Below are positions 38,000 to 47,055 of a DNA stretch of 64,000 nucleotides, piece by piece; the first letter of the stretch is position 1, and each line of letters opens with the position of its first letter. Under the pieces are notes generated by a model, which was not told the DNA's origin, searched no databases, and was given only the letters and a program-made list of their open reading frames with translations. The position numbers were made by a program, and so were the translations under genes. Origin of the DNA: Candidatus Hodarchaeota archaeon (GTDB lineage Archaea; Asgardarchaeota; Heimdallarchaeia; Hodarchaeales; Hodarchaeaceae); contig JAEOSR010000043.1 of NCBI GenBank assembly GCA_016840285.1, positions 21,410-85,409 on the forward strand, in the 5' to 3' direction.

Positions 38000-39955
38000 C
38001 TATAGGACTTCCAACTGTTTCTGAAGAACATAAGCTGTATAAGTTTTACCAGTAAGTACATTCCCGCTCATTACAATGAAACGATGATTATTTTGTTGTA
38101 TTAAATTTAAAATATCATGAATTTTTGTCTTGAAATTCGGATTACGTGTTGATATTTGAATTAGTGCATATTCTTTAGGTGTAGATAGAGCTTTTGGATA
38201 TCTTTGAAGTAACTCCTGATAACGCCGAAAAATGGAAAAATCAGCATCACTCTTTTTAATAGATGATTTCTCCAGGTCACGAGTATGTGAATTAAGTTTA
38301 ACCTCGTTCTCTGTAGCACTAGTGTTAATGTATAATGGTTTATATTTCCTAAACTTTCTGCCTAATGACTCTCTGTGATCTTGATGAGCAGGCATGTTAA
38401 AATTTGTACCATCAAAAATGACGATGAAATTAGGATTTTTACGAAGAAGACAGAGAGCCAGCCATTTAGCTAAAACGTACGTGTGTTCATTTTCCCATCG
38501 TAAATATTCAGGAGAACCATTACGATATAATTTTCTGATGAAATCAGTTGAAACCACACGTACTCGTCGTGTAATGCGTGTTGTGCATTGAGATAAAATT
38601 CTATTGAGGTTATCAAGAATAGGAAGGAGATGACGTTTTTGATTGATTTGAGGATCAGTTTCTACTCTTTCACGGATAATTTCTAAACATAATCCAATTA
38701 ACTCTCTTTGAGAAGCATGCTTCTTATTTAATTGTAGATATTGAATGATATCATCGCCATTTACAACAAGAGTGTTTAACTCGATGGGTGGGTGAGTCTC
38801 AGCTCTATTTAGAATATCTGCTTTAAGCTCCTCTGTTAATCGTTTTCCTTCTTGTAATCCCCTCTCCTTAGCATCATAAAACATTAGATAATCGTGAAAA
38901 TATTCGGGTCTAATAGTGTGTTGAAATTTTCTTATCGAATAATTTCTCTCCTCGGTTTTTTCCGTCATAGAATAAGGAAGAGGAAGTAAATGAACTGATA
39001 AGATATGAGTTACGTCTGCTATCTGTTTATTAGAACACTTCATTCGTTTCATAAATTCTCGAATATTGTTCTCTCGGAATGGAGGGAAAAGCTTCTTAGA
39101 CATCTTTTCTATTGGTAATTGATGAATTAATGTAGCGAAACGTAATCTTGGTGAGGAATCCTTTGGGAGATGTGAGATGATTCTCAATGTTAGTTCTATT
39201 CTATTTATTTCAAGTTCTGGAATAATTTTGTGGAATTCATCATAACTGAATTCAGGTATTAGTTGATATAATAACCGACTTTTTTCAAGTAATAAAATAG
39301 CTTTTTGAAAAAATGCTCCTCGTAACAATTTTTGGAATTCTGTGTGTATTCGCTCCTTTGCTACTTTTACAAATACACTAAAATGGTGAGGAACTGCACT
39401 AAGAGTCTTGGATTCTATATCGAATCCTAATTGAGAAACAAATCTAAAAACTCGAATTAAGCGGAGTCCATCTTCTTGTAACCGTTCATGCGGATCACCG
39501 ACCATTCTGATGATTTGAGCTTTGATGTCATCAATTCCATTGAATGGATCTGAGAGTTCATCGTTAATAGGATCGTATGCAATAGCATTTATTGTGAGAT
39601 CACGTCGGGATAAGTCTTCACTGATATTTTCCACAAAATGAACCTCTGCAGGTCTTCGTGCATCTATATATTCTCCTTCCTTTCGAAAAGTCGTTATTTC
39701 TATTACTATATCATTGTATATAATTGTAACTGTTCCATGTTTAATTCCTGTTGGTATTACACGGAATTTTTGATTAAAAATTTTAATTACTTCAGAAGGT
39801 TTAGCATCTGTTGCTATATCCCAATCTTGGGGAGAAAAAGCTCCCTGAATAATGTCGCGAATGGATCCCCCAACAATATATGCTTGAAATCCATGGTTAA
39901 TTAGTAGTTGGCAAATATTGATTATTTCAATTGGTATTCTATCCTTTGCCAACAT
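38000..39955 (-). CDS. Class II tRNA nucleotidyltransferase-like protein with permuted P-loop kinase domain
   Basis: 651 residues. Residues 20-180 form a class II CCA-adding/poly(A)-polymerase head: YIVGGSIRD (27-34), the DxD in QDWDIAT (43-49), RRDLTINAIAYD (117-128) and EDGLRLIRVFRF (161-172). A helical neck/body follows to about 430. Residues 463-587 look like the later parts of a polynucleotide-kinase-like P-loop domain: RVRVVSTDFIRKLY, the Walker-B-like FIVIFDGTNFN, and SDADFSIFRRYQELL. The Walker A motif, RFIVMSGNVLTGKTYTAYV (GxxxxGKT at 631-638), comes last, 14 residues from the end. In ordinary kinases it precedes the STD segment, so the domain appears circularly permuted. Archaea normally use class I CCA enzymes. 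An RNA-repair or tailing role is inference. Confidence 0.75.
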   Translation of the reverse strand: MLAKDRIPIEIINICQLLINHGFQAYIVGGSIRDIIQGAFSPQDWDIATDAKPSEVIKIFNQKFRVIPTGIKHGTVTIIYNDIVIEITTFRKEGEYIDARRPAEVHFVENISEDLSRRDLTINAIAYDPINDELSDPFNGIDDIKAQIIRMVGDPHERLQEDGLRLIRVFRFVSQLGFDIESKTLSAVPHHFSVFVKVAKERIHTEFQKLLRGAFFQKAILLLEKSRLLYQLIPEFSYDEFHKIIPELEINRIELTLRIISHLPKDSSPRLRFATLIHQLPIEKMSKKLFPPFRENNIREFMKRMKCSNKQIADVTHILSVHLLPLPYSMTEKTEERNYSIRKFQHTIRPEYFHDYLMFYDAKERGLQEGKRLTEELKADILNRAETHPPIELNTLVVNGDDIIQYLQLNKKHASQRELIGLCLEIIRERVETDPQINQKRHLLPILDNLNRILSQCTTRITRRVRVVSTDFIRKLYRNGSPEYLRWENEHTYVLAKWLALCLLRKNPNFIVIFDGTNFNMPAHQDHRESLGRKFRKYKPLYINTSATENEVKLNSHTRDLEKSSIKKSDADFSIFRRYQELLQRYPKALSTPKEYALIQISTRNPNFKTKIHDILNLIQQNNHRFIVMSGNVLTGKTYTAYVLQKQLEVL

Positions 39956-40108
39956 TTTTAGAAACCTACCAGGATTTTTTTTAGTAAAAGGTCTTTTTAG
40001 ATATTCTAAGTATATAAGTTTTTAATAATTAGTAAGAAGAACTAATTATCTACAGATTATATAATTAACATAAATTCATCTATAGATGATTAACTTGAGT
40101 CTTCAGAT

Positions 40109-42706
40109 ATGATCCAGTTATATTCTAGTTTGAAGCCCTTTTATGAGAAATTTCTTATCAGGGGTCAATCTTATGGACTATCCCCGCATAAAATTCATGA
40201 AATGGCCTTAAACCTTTTTATTAAATTTCTTAGTGTTGTTATTCTTGTAACATCTAGCGGGAGTATTAGGGAACGGGAGAAATCATTAATGGATTCTCAA
40301 AAGATTCGTAAGGCAATTCATGAAATCTTATTTCAGAAAGGTTTACTGACTCCACAACTATTCCCCAATGGTGTACCTCCTATTTTGTATGAATTACTTG
40401 AATTATCTCATCAAGAGATACAATTTAAGGATTCTTTACCCCCTGAAGAATGGGATATACTCATTGAGCTACTTCTAGCACAACAATGGACTTTGACTGA
40501 AGATTTTAACGATGTTCATAAAGAAAAAACTCTGCTCTCTCCAGAATTTTTATCTTTTTTTTATGAGAATGTTCTAAATGATTTTGAGAATTTTTTTCGT
40601 TTAACTCCTAAAGTTTCCAAAAGAAAACATAAAGGGATCTTTTATACTCCGTGGCGCATTATTCGTGAAATCACAGACAGGTGTTTTGACCACCATATTA
40701 ATATTAACTCTCATTCGATAATAGATCGAAAATTGAATATAAAAATCCTTGATCCGAGCTGTGGAACTGGTTCTTTTCTTGTTTATACTGCAGAAAGCAT
40801 TTTTCAACGTTATAAAAGTAATTATGAGTCTGAAAATATAATCCCCCAGAAAATTATCGAAGAATGTATTTATGGTATAGATCTGTCTCAAAGCAGTTTA
40901 ACTGTAGCTAAATTCAGACTATTATTTTGGATTCTTAATTTCGATCCTAATACAATTGATTCACTTCCCAATTGGTTATTTAGAAATATTTGTGTTGGAA
41001 ACAGTTTATTTGGGCTTTATAACGAAAGAATTCAATATCCTCTGGATTATTCAACAGTTTTGTCACGAATAACTAGACAATTAAATTTTGAAAAACAGCA
41101 GCAATCATTTTCTAAGGCTGAGGAAAACTGGCTTGAGACTAGTTTTCACGTAAAAGACGCAAAAAAAGGATTTCTCCTAAAGAGTTCTCACCAAAAAGCA
41201 ATTCAAAGAGCAGAAGAAGACCTCCTGTCTCTTATCGATACATTCTACCAAAATTGGCTAAAAAAACGCTTAAGTACCTATCCACGTCCAGCACCCATCA
41301 AAAGGAATGATTTGGGAATAATTACACCTTTCCATTGGGGTATTGCCTTTCCTGAAGTGATCCTTAAAGGTGGTTTTGATGTAGTATTAGGAAATCCTCC
41401 CTATGGAAGGTCAATCCTCTCCAAAAATGAAAAATCAACGTTGAAATTGATATATAAATCATGCTCAGGCAAGAATCCAAAAAAATATAGCCTGAATGCC
41501 GCTAGTGCTTTCATTGAAAGGTCAATTATTGTTCTAAAACATAACGGAACATTAGGTCTAATTGTGCCTTTTTCAATTCTGAGAGTTGAGGAATTTGAAA
41601 CTCTGCGGGAATATATGTTAGAAAGAACCATGATATGGAAAATTAATGATGAATCAGCAGCTTTTGCTGATGTTACCTTGGAAATGTGTTCCATTTTCTT
41701 GACTAAAAAAGTTGAATCGGACTATGAAGTTTCCATAAGTCCTCGTCCAAGCATTAACGCAGAGTTGACGGTTCCAATTAATATTTTTAAAAAATACAAC
41801 CGCTTCATGATTTATTACAACGAGCTTTGGGATAAAACAGCTAGTCAGGGATTAGTACTGGATGGAGTGGTGAGTGGCGATTATGGAATTGACCATCGGA
41901 TCCTTAAAAAGGATTTGAGTTCAAAAAGTTCGAAAAAGTACCCAATTTGCTATTTACACTCAGGACGAAGTGTCGCAAAATATGCACTAAATCCGAAATA
42001 CTTTCAATGGTCAAAACCTCATCCTACAAATGAGCGATTTTCTACTTATTTTCGAGAGTCTAGGCTTGTGAATACAGCCATTGGTAATCGATTTAGAGTA
42101 GCATATAAACCAGAAAAAATTGTGCCTGGTACTAATGTATCTATTCTAGAAATTGACCACTCTTACCATTTTTTTCCAATGTTAATTCTATTAAACTCTG
42201 ATCTCATTAATTATCTTTTAAAGAGATATATTCTCAATTTTAGTCATTTAACAGTCTATCTTCATAAATACTATACTAGACTAATTCCTATTAAGTACCC
42301 ACATGAATTCGAACAGGAATTTACAAACCTAGCAAGTTATCTCCTTTTCCTCAACCAAGCATATCTCTGTGGAAAAATAACTTATGATAAGCGAACTGAT
42401 TACTTACTTAACCTAGCGAACTATTTAGTCTATGATCTATATTTCCCAGAAATTTTAGGAATATCATCCAACCTAGCAGTTAGTGTGGGAAAGTACTTGA
42501 AATCTATTGATATTGAATCCTTTCTCGATCTAATCCTTTTTCAGGAATCTGAAACTGATAGAGAACGGTTATCGTTAGTGATCTATTCGAATTTGAAGAT
42601 TATACGTCAGGTTACTAATCAGTTACGAAGAGATGATGAAATACGTCAACATAAAAAGACATTATTTAACCACAAAATTGTACGTTGTATATGTAAAGAG
42701 CTTTAA
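40109..42706 (+). CDS. N6-adenine DNA methyltransferase E, Eco57I-like, orphan
   Basis: 865 residues, the longest of the six. A 170-residue helical N-terminal region is followed by motif X KGIFYTPWRIIREI, motif I DPSCGTGSFL (215-224), the GIDLSQSSL acidic loop and NPPYGRS (429-435). A roughly 200-residue insertion lies between motifs I and IV. The C-terminal recognition region has ICYLHSGRSVAKYAL, MLILLNSDLINYLLKRY and LIPIKYP. No nuclease motif is visible in the N-terminal extension. It is divergent from the tRNA nucleotidyltransferase-like gene, and threonine dehydratase follows after 18 bases. Confidence 0.87.
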   Translation: MIQLYSSLKPFYEKFLIRGQSYGLSPHKIHEMALNLFIKFLSVVILVTSSGSIREREKSLMDSQKIRKAIHEILFQKGLLTPQLFPNGVPPILYELLELSHQEIQFKDSLPPEEWDILIELLLAQQWTLTEDFNDVHKEKTLLSPEFLSFFYENVLNDFENFFRLTPKVSKRKHKGIFYTPWRIIREITDRCFDHHININSHSIIDRKLNIKILDPSCGTGSFLVYTAESIFQRYKSNYESENIIPQKIIEECIYGIDLSQSSLTVAKFRLLFWILNFDPNTIDSLPNWLFRNICVGNSLFGLYNERIQYPLDYSTVLSRITRQLNFEKQQQSFSKAEENWLETSFHVKDAKKGFLLKSSHQKAIQRAEEDLLSLIDTFYQNWLKKRLSTYPRPAPIKRNDLGIITPFHWGIAFPEVILKGGFDVVLGNPPYGRSILSKNEKSTLKLIYKSCSGKNPKKYSLNAASAFIERSIIVLKHNGTLGLIVPFSILRVEEFETLREYMLERTMIWKINDESAAFADVTLEMCSIFLTKKVESDYEVSISPRPSINAELTVPINIFKKYNRFMIYYNELWDKTASQGLVLDGVVSGDYGIDHRILKKDLSSKSSKKYPICYLHSGRSVAKYALNPKYFQWSKPHPTNERFSTYFRESRLVNTAIGNRFRVAYKPEKIVPGTNVSILEIDHSYHFFPMLILLNSDLINYLLKRYILNFSHLTVYLHKYYTRLIPIKYPHEFEQEFTNLASYLLFLNQAYLCGKITYDKRTDYLLNLANYLVYDLYFPEILGISSNLAVSVGKYLKSIDIESFLDLILFQESETDRERLSLVIYSNLKIIRQVTNQLRRDDEIRQHKKTLFNHKIVRCICKEL

Positions 42707-42724
42707 TTAAATTTATTAAATTTA

Positions 42725-43699
42725 GTGGTCGAAATGTTTGAAGAAATTAACTTAGCATATGGGAGAATCGAAAAATATGTTAATAAAACACCAATTATGA
42801 CCTCCCGTACCTTAAACACTTTGATAGGAGCAGAAATTTTCTTTAAATGTGAAAATTTTCAAAGAGGAGGATCTTTCAAGTGTCGTGGAGCATTTAATTC
42901 ATTACTCCAACTAGAACCAGAAAGTAGAGAAAAAGGAATTATCGCTCATTCTTCTGGAAATCATGCTCAGGCTGTTGCATTAGCATCGAAAGAATTAGGA
43001 ATTAAATCAACGATAGTTATGCCTAAAAATGCTCCTCAAATAAAGAAGAAGGCAACTCGCGAATATGGAGCAACAATTGTAGAATGTGGAAATAATCCAA
43101 CTGATAGACAAGAAATGACTGATTTACTTATGAAAGAAAATGAATTTACATTAATTCATCCTTATAACTATTTACCTACAATTTATGGAGCAGGGACAGC
43201 AGCATATGAGTTAATTCATGAAATTGATGATATTGATTTAGTACTTGCACCAATTGGGGGAGGTGGGCTTATTAGTGGAACATCTATTTCAGTAAAAGGA
43301 CTCTGTCCTGAAGCGAAAGTCTTTGGCGTCGAACCAAAAAACGCTGATGATGCATTTCGTTCTTTTTCTAATAGTAAAGTGCACCCCTCAATTAATCCAA
43401 ATACAATAGCTGATGGTCTCCGAACATCACTAGGAGACATCACTTTCAAAATAATAAAGAAAAATGTAGCTAAAATAATAACTGTTTCAGAACTTCAAAT
43501 CTTGAATTCAATGAGATTTATCTGGGAACGTATGAAACTCGTGGTAGAACCATCTGGAGCTGTTCCACTAGCTGGGATTTTTAAAATCAGAAAGGACAAT
43601 TACCGTTACCTTAAAGGAAAACGAATAGGTATAATCCTTTCTGGGGGTAATATCGATGTAACGGATTTCTTTACTCTTTTAAAACAGCAAATTGAATGA
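42725..43699 (+). CDS. Threonine/serine dehydratase (PLP fold type II)
   Basis: 324 residues from GTG 42725 (ATG at 42734 is possible). Fold-type II features are the Schiff-base lysine in FQRGGSFKCRGAFNSL, the substrate loop SSGNHAQAVAL, the phosphate-binding GGGGLISG and the C-terminal SGGNID. It lacks a C-terminal ACT domain, so it is the short catabolic TdcB-like form or a serine racemase relative. The reaction is L-threonine to 2-oxobutanoate plus ammonia, or the serine equivalent. It is close behind methyltransferase E, which probably reflects chance packing. Confidence 0.88.
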   Translation: MVEMFEEINLAYGRIEKYVNKTPIMTSRTLNTLIGAEIFFKCENFQRGGSFKCRGAFNSLLQLEPESREKGIIAHSSGNHAQAVALASKELGIKSTIVMPKNAPQIKKKATREYGATIVECGNNPTDRQEMTDLLMKENEFTLIHPYNYLPTIYGAGTAAYELIHEIDDIDLVLAPIGGGGLISGTSISVKGLCPEAKVFGVEPKNADDAFRSFSNSKVHPSINPNTIADGLRTSLGDITFKIIKKNVAKIITVSELQILNSMRFIWERMKLVVEPSGAVPLAGIFKIRKDNYRYLKGKRIGIILSGGNIDVTDFFTLLKQQIE

Positions 43700-43936
43700 A
43701 TTTTTTTCCTAAATTAATCTATTGCATTTTATTTCGAGTAAAATGGTCAAATCTTTTCCATTGTCATAATTGCCTTTTTCTAAGGAATAACTGTTCTTTT
43801 TATATTTGCAAACCTTAATAGTGATATATTACTATTCAATTACCAGAACTTCGATGTATGATTCTAAATTTACTATTAACCTGAAATATACCCTAAATTG
43901 GATTTTATACTATTTCCTTTGTTAAAGGATTCTTTA

Positions 43937-45028
43937 ATGATGAAAAATGCTATAAGAGTTTTCTTAATTGATGATTCAGCGATAGTACGCCAACAAGTCT
44001 CCCATATGATTACGAATAGTGAGAAGAACATAGTAGTTGTTGGTACCGCGATGAATGGGCGAATAGCATTAGAAAAAATGATACTTCCGAGAAATAAATC
44101 AGATGTTGTTATAATCGATGTTGTTATGCCTGAAATGGATGGAATAGAGACTATAAACCATATTATGGATCGATTCCCAACTCCTGTAATAGTTATATCT
44201 GCTTTGAGAAAAAAAGAAGAAATTAATGTTGCATTATCAGAACTTGGAGTCGCAGCTTTCGAATCTGGAACCGTTGAATTTGTTAGTAAACCAGATCCTC
44301 GGATTTCAGATGATAAAAAACGATTTGAAAAAGAATTAATTCATAAAATCGAGAACCTATCAAAAATTGATTTCTTAAAAATTTTTTCAATATTTAACAT
44401 AGAATCTTTAGTGAAAGAAGAACCTATAGTAAAGGAACCCGCACAGGCTATTTTAGACAGACATCGTACTAAAATAATAGTAATAGGAGCATCTACAGGA
44501 GGGCCACGAGCTATTTCGATGATATTTTCAATGTTACCTAATAAATTTCCTCCAATTCTTGTTATTCAACATATGCCAATAGGTATGGTGAAACCATGGG
44601 TGACCAGATTGAAAAAGATGTATTCCAATTTAGCAATTCAAGTCGCGAATAATGGTACACTTCTTAGACCTAATCATATTTACATTGCTCCTTCGGGGAA
44701 GCACTGTTTTGTGAATAAGAATAAAAGATTAAAGCTTAAAACAGGAGAAAGAGTTAACTTCGTTATCCCTGCAGCCGATGTCACCTTTGAATCTGTTGCT
44801 GAAGTCTTTGGAAAAAATACCCTTGGAATTATACTTACTGGTATGGGTCAGGATGGCTATATAGGTGCAGGGATTATTAAGGATTCAGGTGGTAAAATAA
44901 TTGCTGAGGATGAATCTACATGTATTATTCCTTCAATGCCTAAAGCTATTATCGAAGCTAACCTCGCAGATAGAATTTCACCTTTACATAAAATTCCTAC
45001 ATCAATCCGAGGATTAGGATGGATCTAA
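43937..45028 (+). CDS. cheB: Chemotaxis protein-glutamate methylesterase CheB (copy 1)
   Basis: The receiver domain has acids in FLIDDSAIVRQQ and phospho-acceptor Asp in IIDVVMPEMDG. The methylesterase domain has the catalytic Ser in IGASTGGPRAIS, the His in VIQHMP and the Asp in TGMGQDGYIGA. About 363 residues from ATG 43937; the frame's TTG at 43898 adds 13 hydrophobic residues and is unlikely. It demethylates or deamidates receptor glutamyl esters when phosphorylated. It faces the che operon on the opposite strand and closely resembles the second CheB at 54886, down to matching C-terminal ends (PLHKIPTSIRGLGWI against PLHNIPIAIRRYGWI). Confidence 0.92.
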   Translation: MMKNAIRVFLIDDSAIVRQQVSHMITNSEKNIVVVGTAMNGRIALEKMILPRNKSDVVIIDVVMPEMDGIETINHIMDRFPTPVIVISALRKKEEINVALSELGVAAFESGTVEFVSKPDPRISDDKKRFEKELIHKIENLSKIDFLKIFSIFNIESLVKEEPIVKEPAQAILDRHRTKIIVIGASTGGPRAISMIFSMLPNKFPPILVIQHMPIGMVKPWVTRLKKMYSNLAIQVANNGTLLRPNHIYIAPSGKHCFVNKNKRLKLKTGERVNFVIPAADVTFESVAEVFGKNTLGIILTGMGQDGYIGAGIIKDSGGKIIAEDESTCIIPSMPKAIIEANLADRISPLHKIPTSIRGLGWI

Positions 45029-45034
45029 AGAGAA

Positions 45035-45043
45035 TTTTTTTTT
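45035..45043 (+). terminator. Oligo-T terminator after cheB copy 1
   Basis: Nine T in a row begin six bases after the cheB stop, the kind of U-run that ends archaeal transcripts. Just beyond lies an 8-bp perfect hairpin (TGAAAGAA at 45049-45056, TTCTTTCA at 45063-45070) between the two convergent genes. Confidence 0.5.
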
Positions 45044-45076
45044 CTTATTGAAAGAAAAGTCCTTCTTTCAGATTTT

Positions 45077-46249
45077 CTAATTTTTTCGTTGGTATATCCT
45101 ATTATGGGCATCTACAACTTCGAACTTATCTTTAACTTCCTTAGGGAGGAGCTCACATTTCCCAAGCACTAAATATCCATAGGTTTTTAGAACAGAATGA
45201 AACCGTTGAAAAAGTGAAATACTCTGAGGTTTTGAAAAATATATCAAAACATTCCTGCACATGATTAAATCGAACATTTTCGCTGGAGGAGGAGTCCGAA
45301 GATCATGCTTTTTAAAGGTCACTAAGTTCCTAATTTGTGGAGATAATTCATATTTTTTACTTTTCGTTAAGCTAAAAAACCCATGGATATCTAATTGATT
45401 CATTTCCGTTAAACATTCTTTTGTAAAGCGTCCTTCTTTTGCTTTTTTTAAGAAATCTTGGGAGATATCTGTTGCCAGAATGTGAAAATCGCCTTTTGAA
45501 TTCCTGTCAATTCTTTTTATCATCATAGCAATACTATAAGGTTCTGGGCCGATAGCACAGCCAGCACTCCAAATGCGAACCTGCTCAGGTTTGTTTAAGA
45601 GATTCGGTAAAAATTCATTCTCTAAGACATCAAATAGTTCTTTATCACGGAAGAATCTTGTAACATTAACCGATAAACAATCAACTAGTGAGATTAGTTC
45701 CCCAGGATTCTTTTCCAAGAATTTTTGATATTGAATGTAAGAGGGTGTTTTTACTTTCCTCATCCGTATATGTAAGCGTCTAAGGAAATAGTTCTCCTTA
45801 TAGGCTTGGAAATTAATTTTCTTTTTTGAAAGGAAATCAAGGACTAAAGGGAGGTGTTGCTGGTCAGGTGGCTCTTTTATTTTAAGTAGCTCTTGTACTT
45901 TTTTCAGATCTATCTTTTTACGCTTTTTCTTTTTTTCTGGAGTAATATTTACATATTCCTTTAGGTTTTTTCTTTGTCTTTTGGGATGTTGATGAGGCAA
46001 TTGTGTTATATGATCTCTTTCTAACAACTTGAATAATTCATCTAAAGATTTCTGATTCTTCTCGACGTGATCCAATAACTCAGAATAGCTCTTAAATCCC
46101 ATCTTTCTCTTCGCTAACAGCAACTTAATCTTGATCTCTTCCTCATCTCGAGGAAATTCACTAGATTTTTGCCAAACGAATTTAACAAGATCATCAAAAC
46201 CTTCATCTGATTCTAAACTAATCTGAAACTTCTTATAATCGTCCTGCAT
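45077..46249 (-). CDS. cheR: Chemotaxis receptor methyltransferase CheR with extended N-terminus
   Basis: 390 residues. The catalytic part begins near residue 125 with a CheR_N-like helical domain (LPLVLDFLSKKKINFQAYKE, RRLHIRMRKVK), then VNVTRFFRD, the SAM motif SAGCAIGPEPYSIAM (usually SAGCSTGEEPYS), ATDISQDFL, and MCRNVLIYFSKPQ with the conserved Asn. Residues 1-75 look like a second, weaker CheR_N domain (FDDLVKFVWQKSSEF, LLAKRKMGFKSYSELLDHV), followed by a Lys-rich linker (80-115). It methylates receptor glutamates using SAM. It ends the minus-strand che run, with a 152-base gap to cheC. Confidence 0.9.
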   Translation of the reverse strand: MQDDYKKFQISLESDEGFDDLVKFVWQKSSEFPRDEEEIKIKLLLAKRKMGFKSYSELLDHVEKNQKSLDELFKLLERDHITQLPHQHPKRQRKNLKEYVNITPEKKKKRKKIDLKKVQELLKIKEPPDQQHLPLVLDFLSKKKINFQAYKENYFLRRLHIRMRKVKTPSYIQYQKFLEKNPGELISLVDCLSVNVTRFFRDKELFDVLENEFLPNLLNKPEQVRIWSAGCAIGPEPYSIAMMIKRIDRNSKGDFHILATDISQDFLKKAKEGRFTKECLTEMNQLDIHGFFSLTKSKKYELSPQIRNLVTFKKHDLRTPPPAKMFDLIMCRNVLIYFSKPQSISLFQRFHSVLKTYGYLVLGKCELLPKEVKDKFEVVDAHNRIYQRKN

Positions 46250-46401
46250 TATATAGTTTCCTTGATTGGGATCCTTCTTTATTTTTTAAGGATTCAAAGT
46301 GAAACTCATCAATGTCGAAACATTATTTAGGGAAATTAGAGAAGAAAAAAAATTTAAGATTTCCATTAGTCTTCTTTTTATATACAAACTCGTGGAGGCC
46401 T

Positions 46402-47055
46402 CTATAGCATTGAATTCTCTTCTCCAAATAGAGATTTCATGAACTCTTCAAATGTCTCAAGGTGGGGAACAATGGCTAAATCTACAGCAATATTTCTCTC
46501 AGAAGTAAAAACATCACATTCAATAAATAATACTGAATTGACATTTTTACGAATATCATTTAATTCATGTTCAGCACAAGATACCAAGGTACCTATACGG
46601 AGCTTAGGTGGTGAGGGAAAGGAGTTCGCTTTTAAAAAATAATTTAGAGCTTCAATATATTTTAATGAGAGAATTGACCCAGTTTCTTTGATTAATGAGC
46701 GGAATAAAGGAGGTAATCCCCCAATATTCTGAATCTCATCTGTTGGATTTGAAGTCATGAGATCTATAATTTTTTTGACGCTCTCCCAGTCAAAAAAAAC
46801 TAAAATGGTGTATAACAGATCACTAACCGTAACTGAAGAAATAATTGCTAATTCTTGATCCATAGGCATTCCAATAATTCCAGGAATATCTTGTAATTGC
46901 TGGAGGGCTACTTTAGGAATACTCATATATGTTGACCTGTTCAGAAATTGAGTCAGGGCAATAGCTGCGTGTCCTGCACCGATATTTCCGACTTCTTGAA
47001 GAGCATCTAGGTGGAAATCAGACAGTTTATCCATTTTAAAATTTGGTTCATGCAA
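46402..47055 (-). CDS. cheC: CheY-P phosphatase CheC
   Basis: 217 residues. The N-terminal half has the canonical active-site helix LQEVGNIGAGHAAIALTQFL (E..N). The second half has LIKETGSILSLKYIEALN, in which the Asn expected after the Glu is Ser, so only one of the two phosphatase sites looks intact. CheC dephosphorylates CheY-P, usually helped by CheD, which is not found in the window. Its start overlaps the end of cheA by 8 bases, so the two are translationally coupled. Confidence 0.9.
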   Translation of the reverse strand: MHEPNFKMDKLSDFHLDALQEVGNIGAGHAAIALTQFLNRSTYMSIPKVALQQLQDIPGIIGMPMDQELAIISSVTVSDLLYTILVFFDWESVKKIIDLMTSNPTDEIQNIGGLPPLFRSLIKETGSILSLKYIEALNYFLKANSFPSPPKLRIGTLVSCAEHELNDIRKNVNSVLFIECDVFTSERNIAVDLAIVPHLETFEEFMKSLFGEENSML

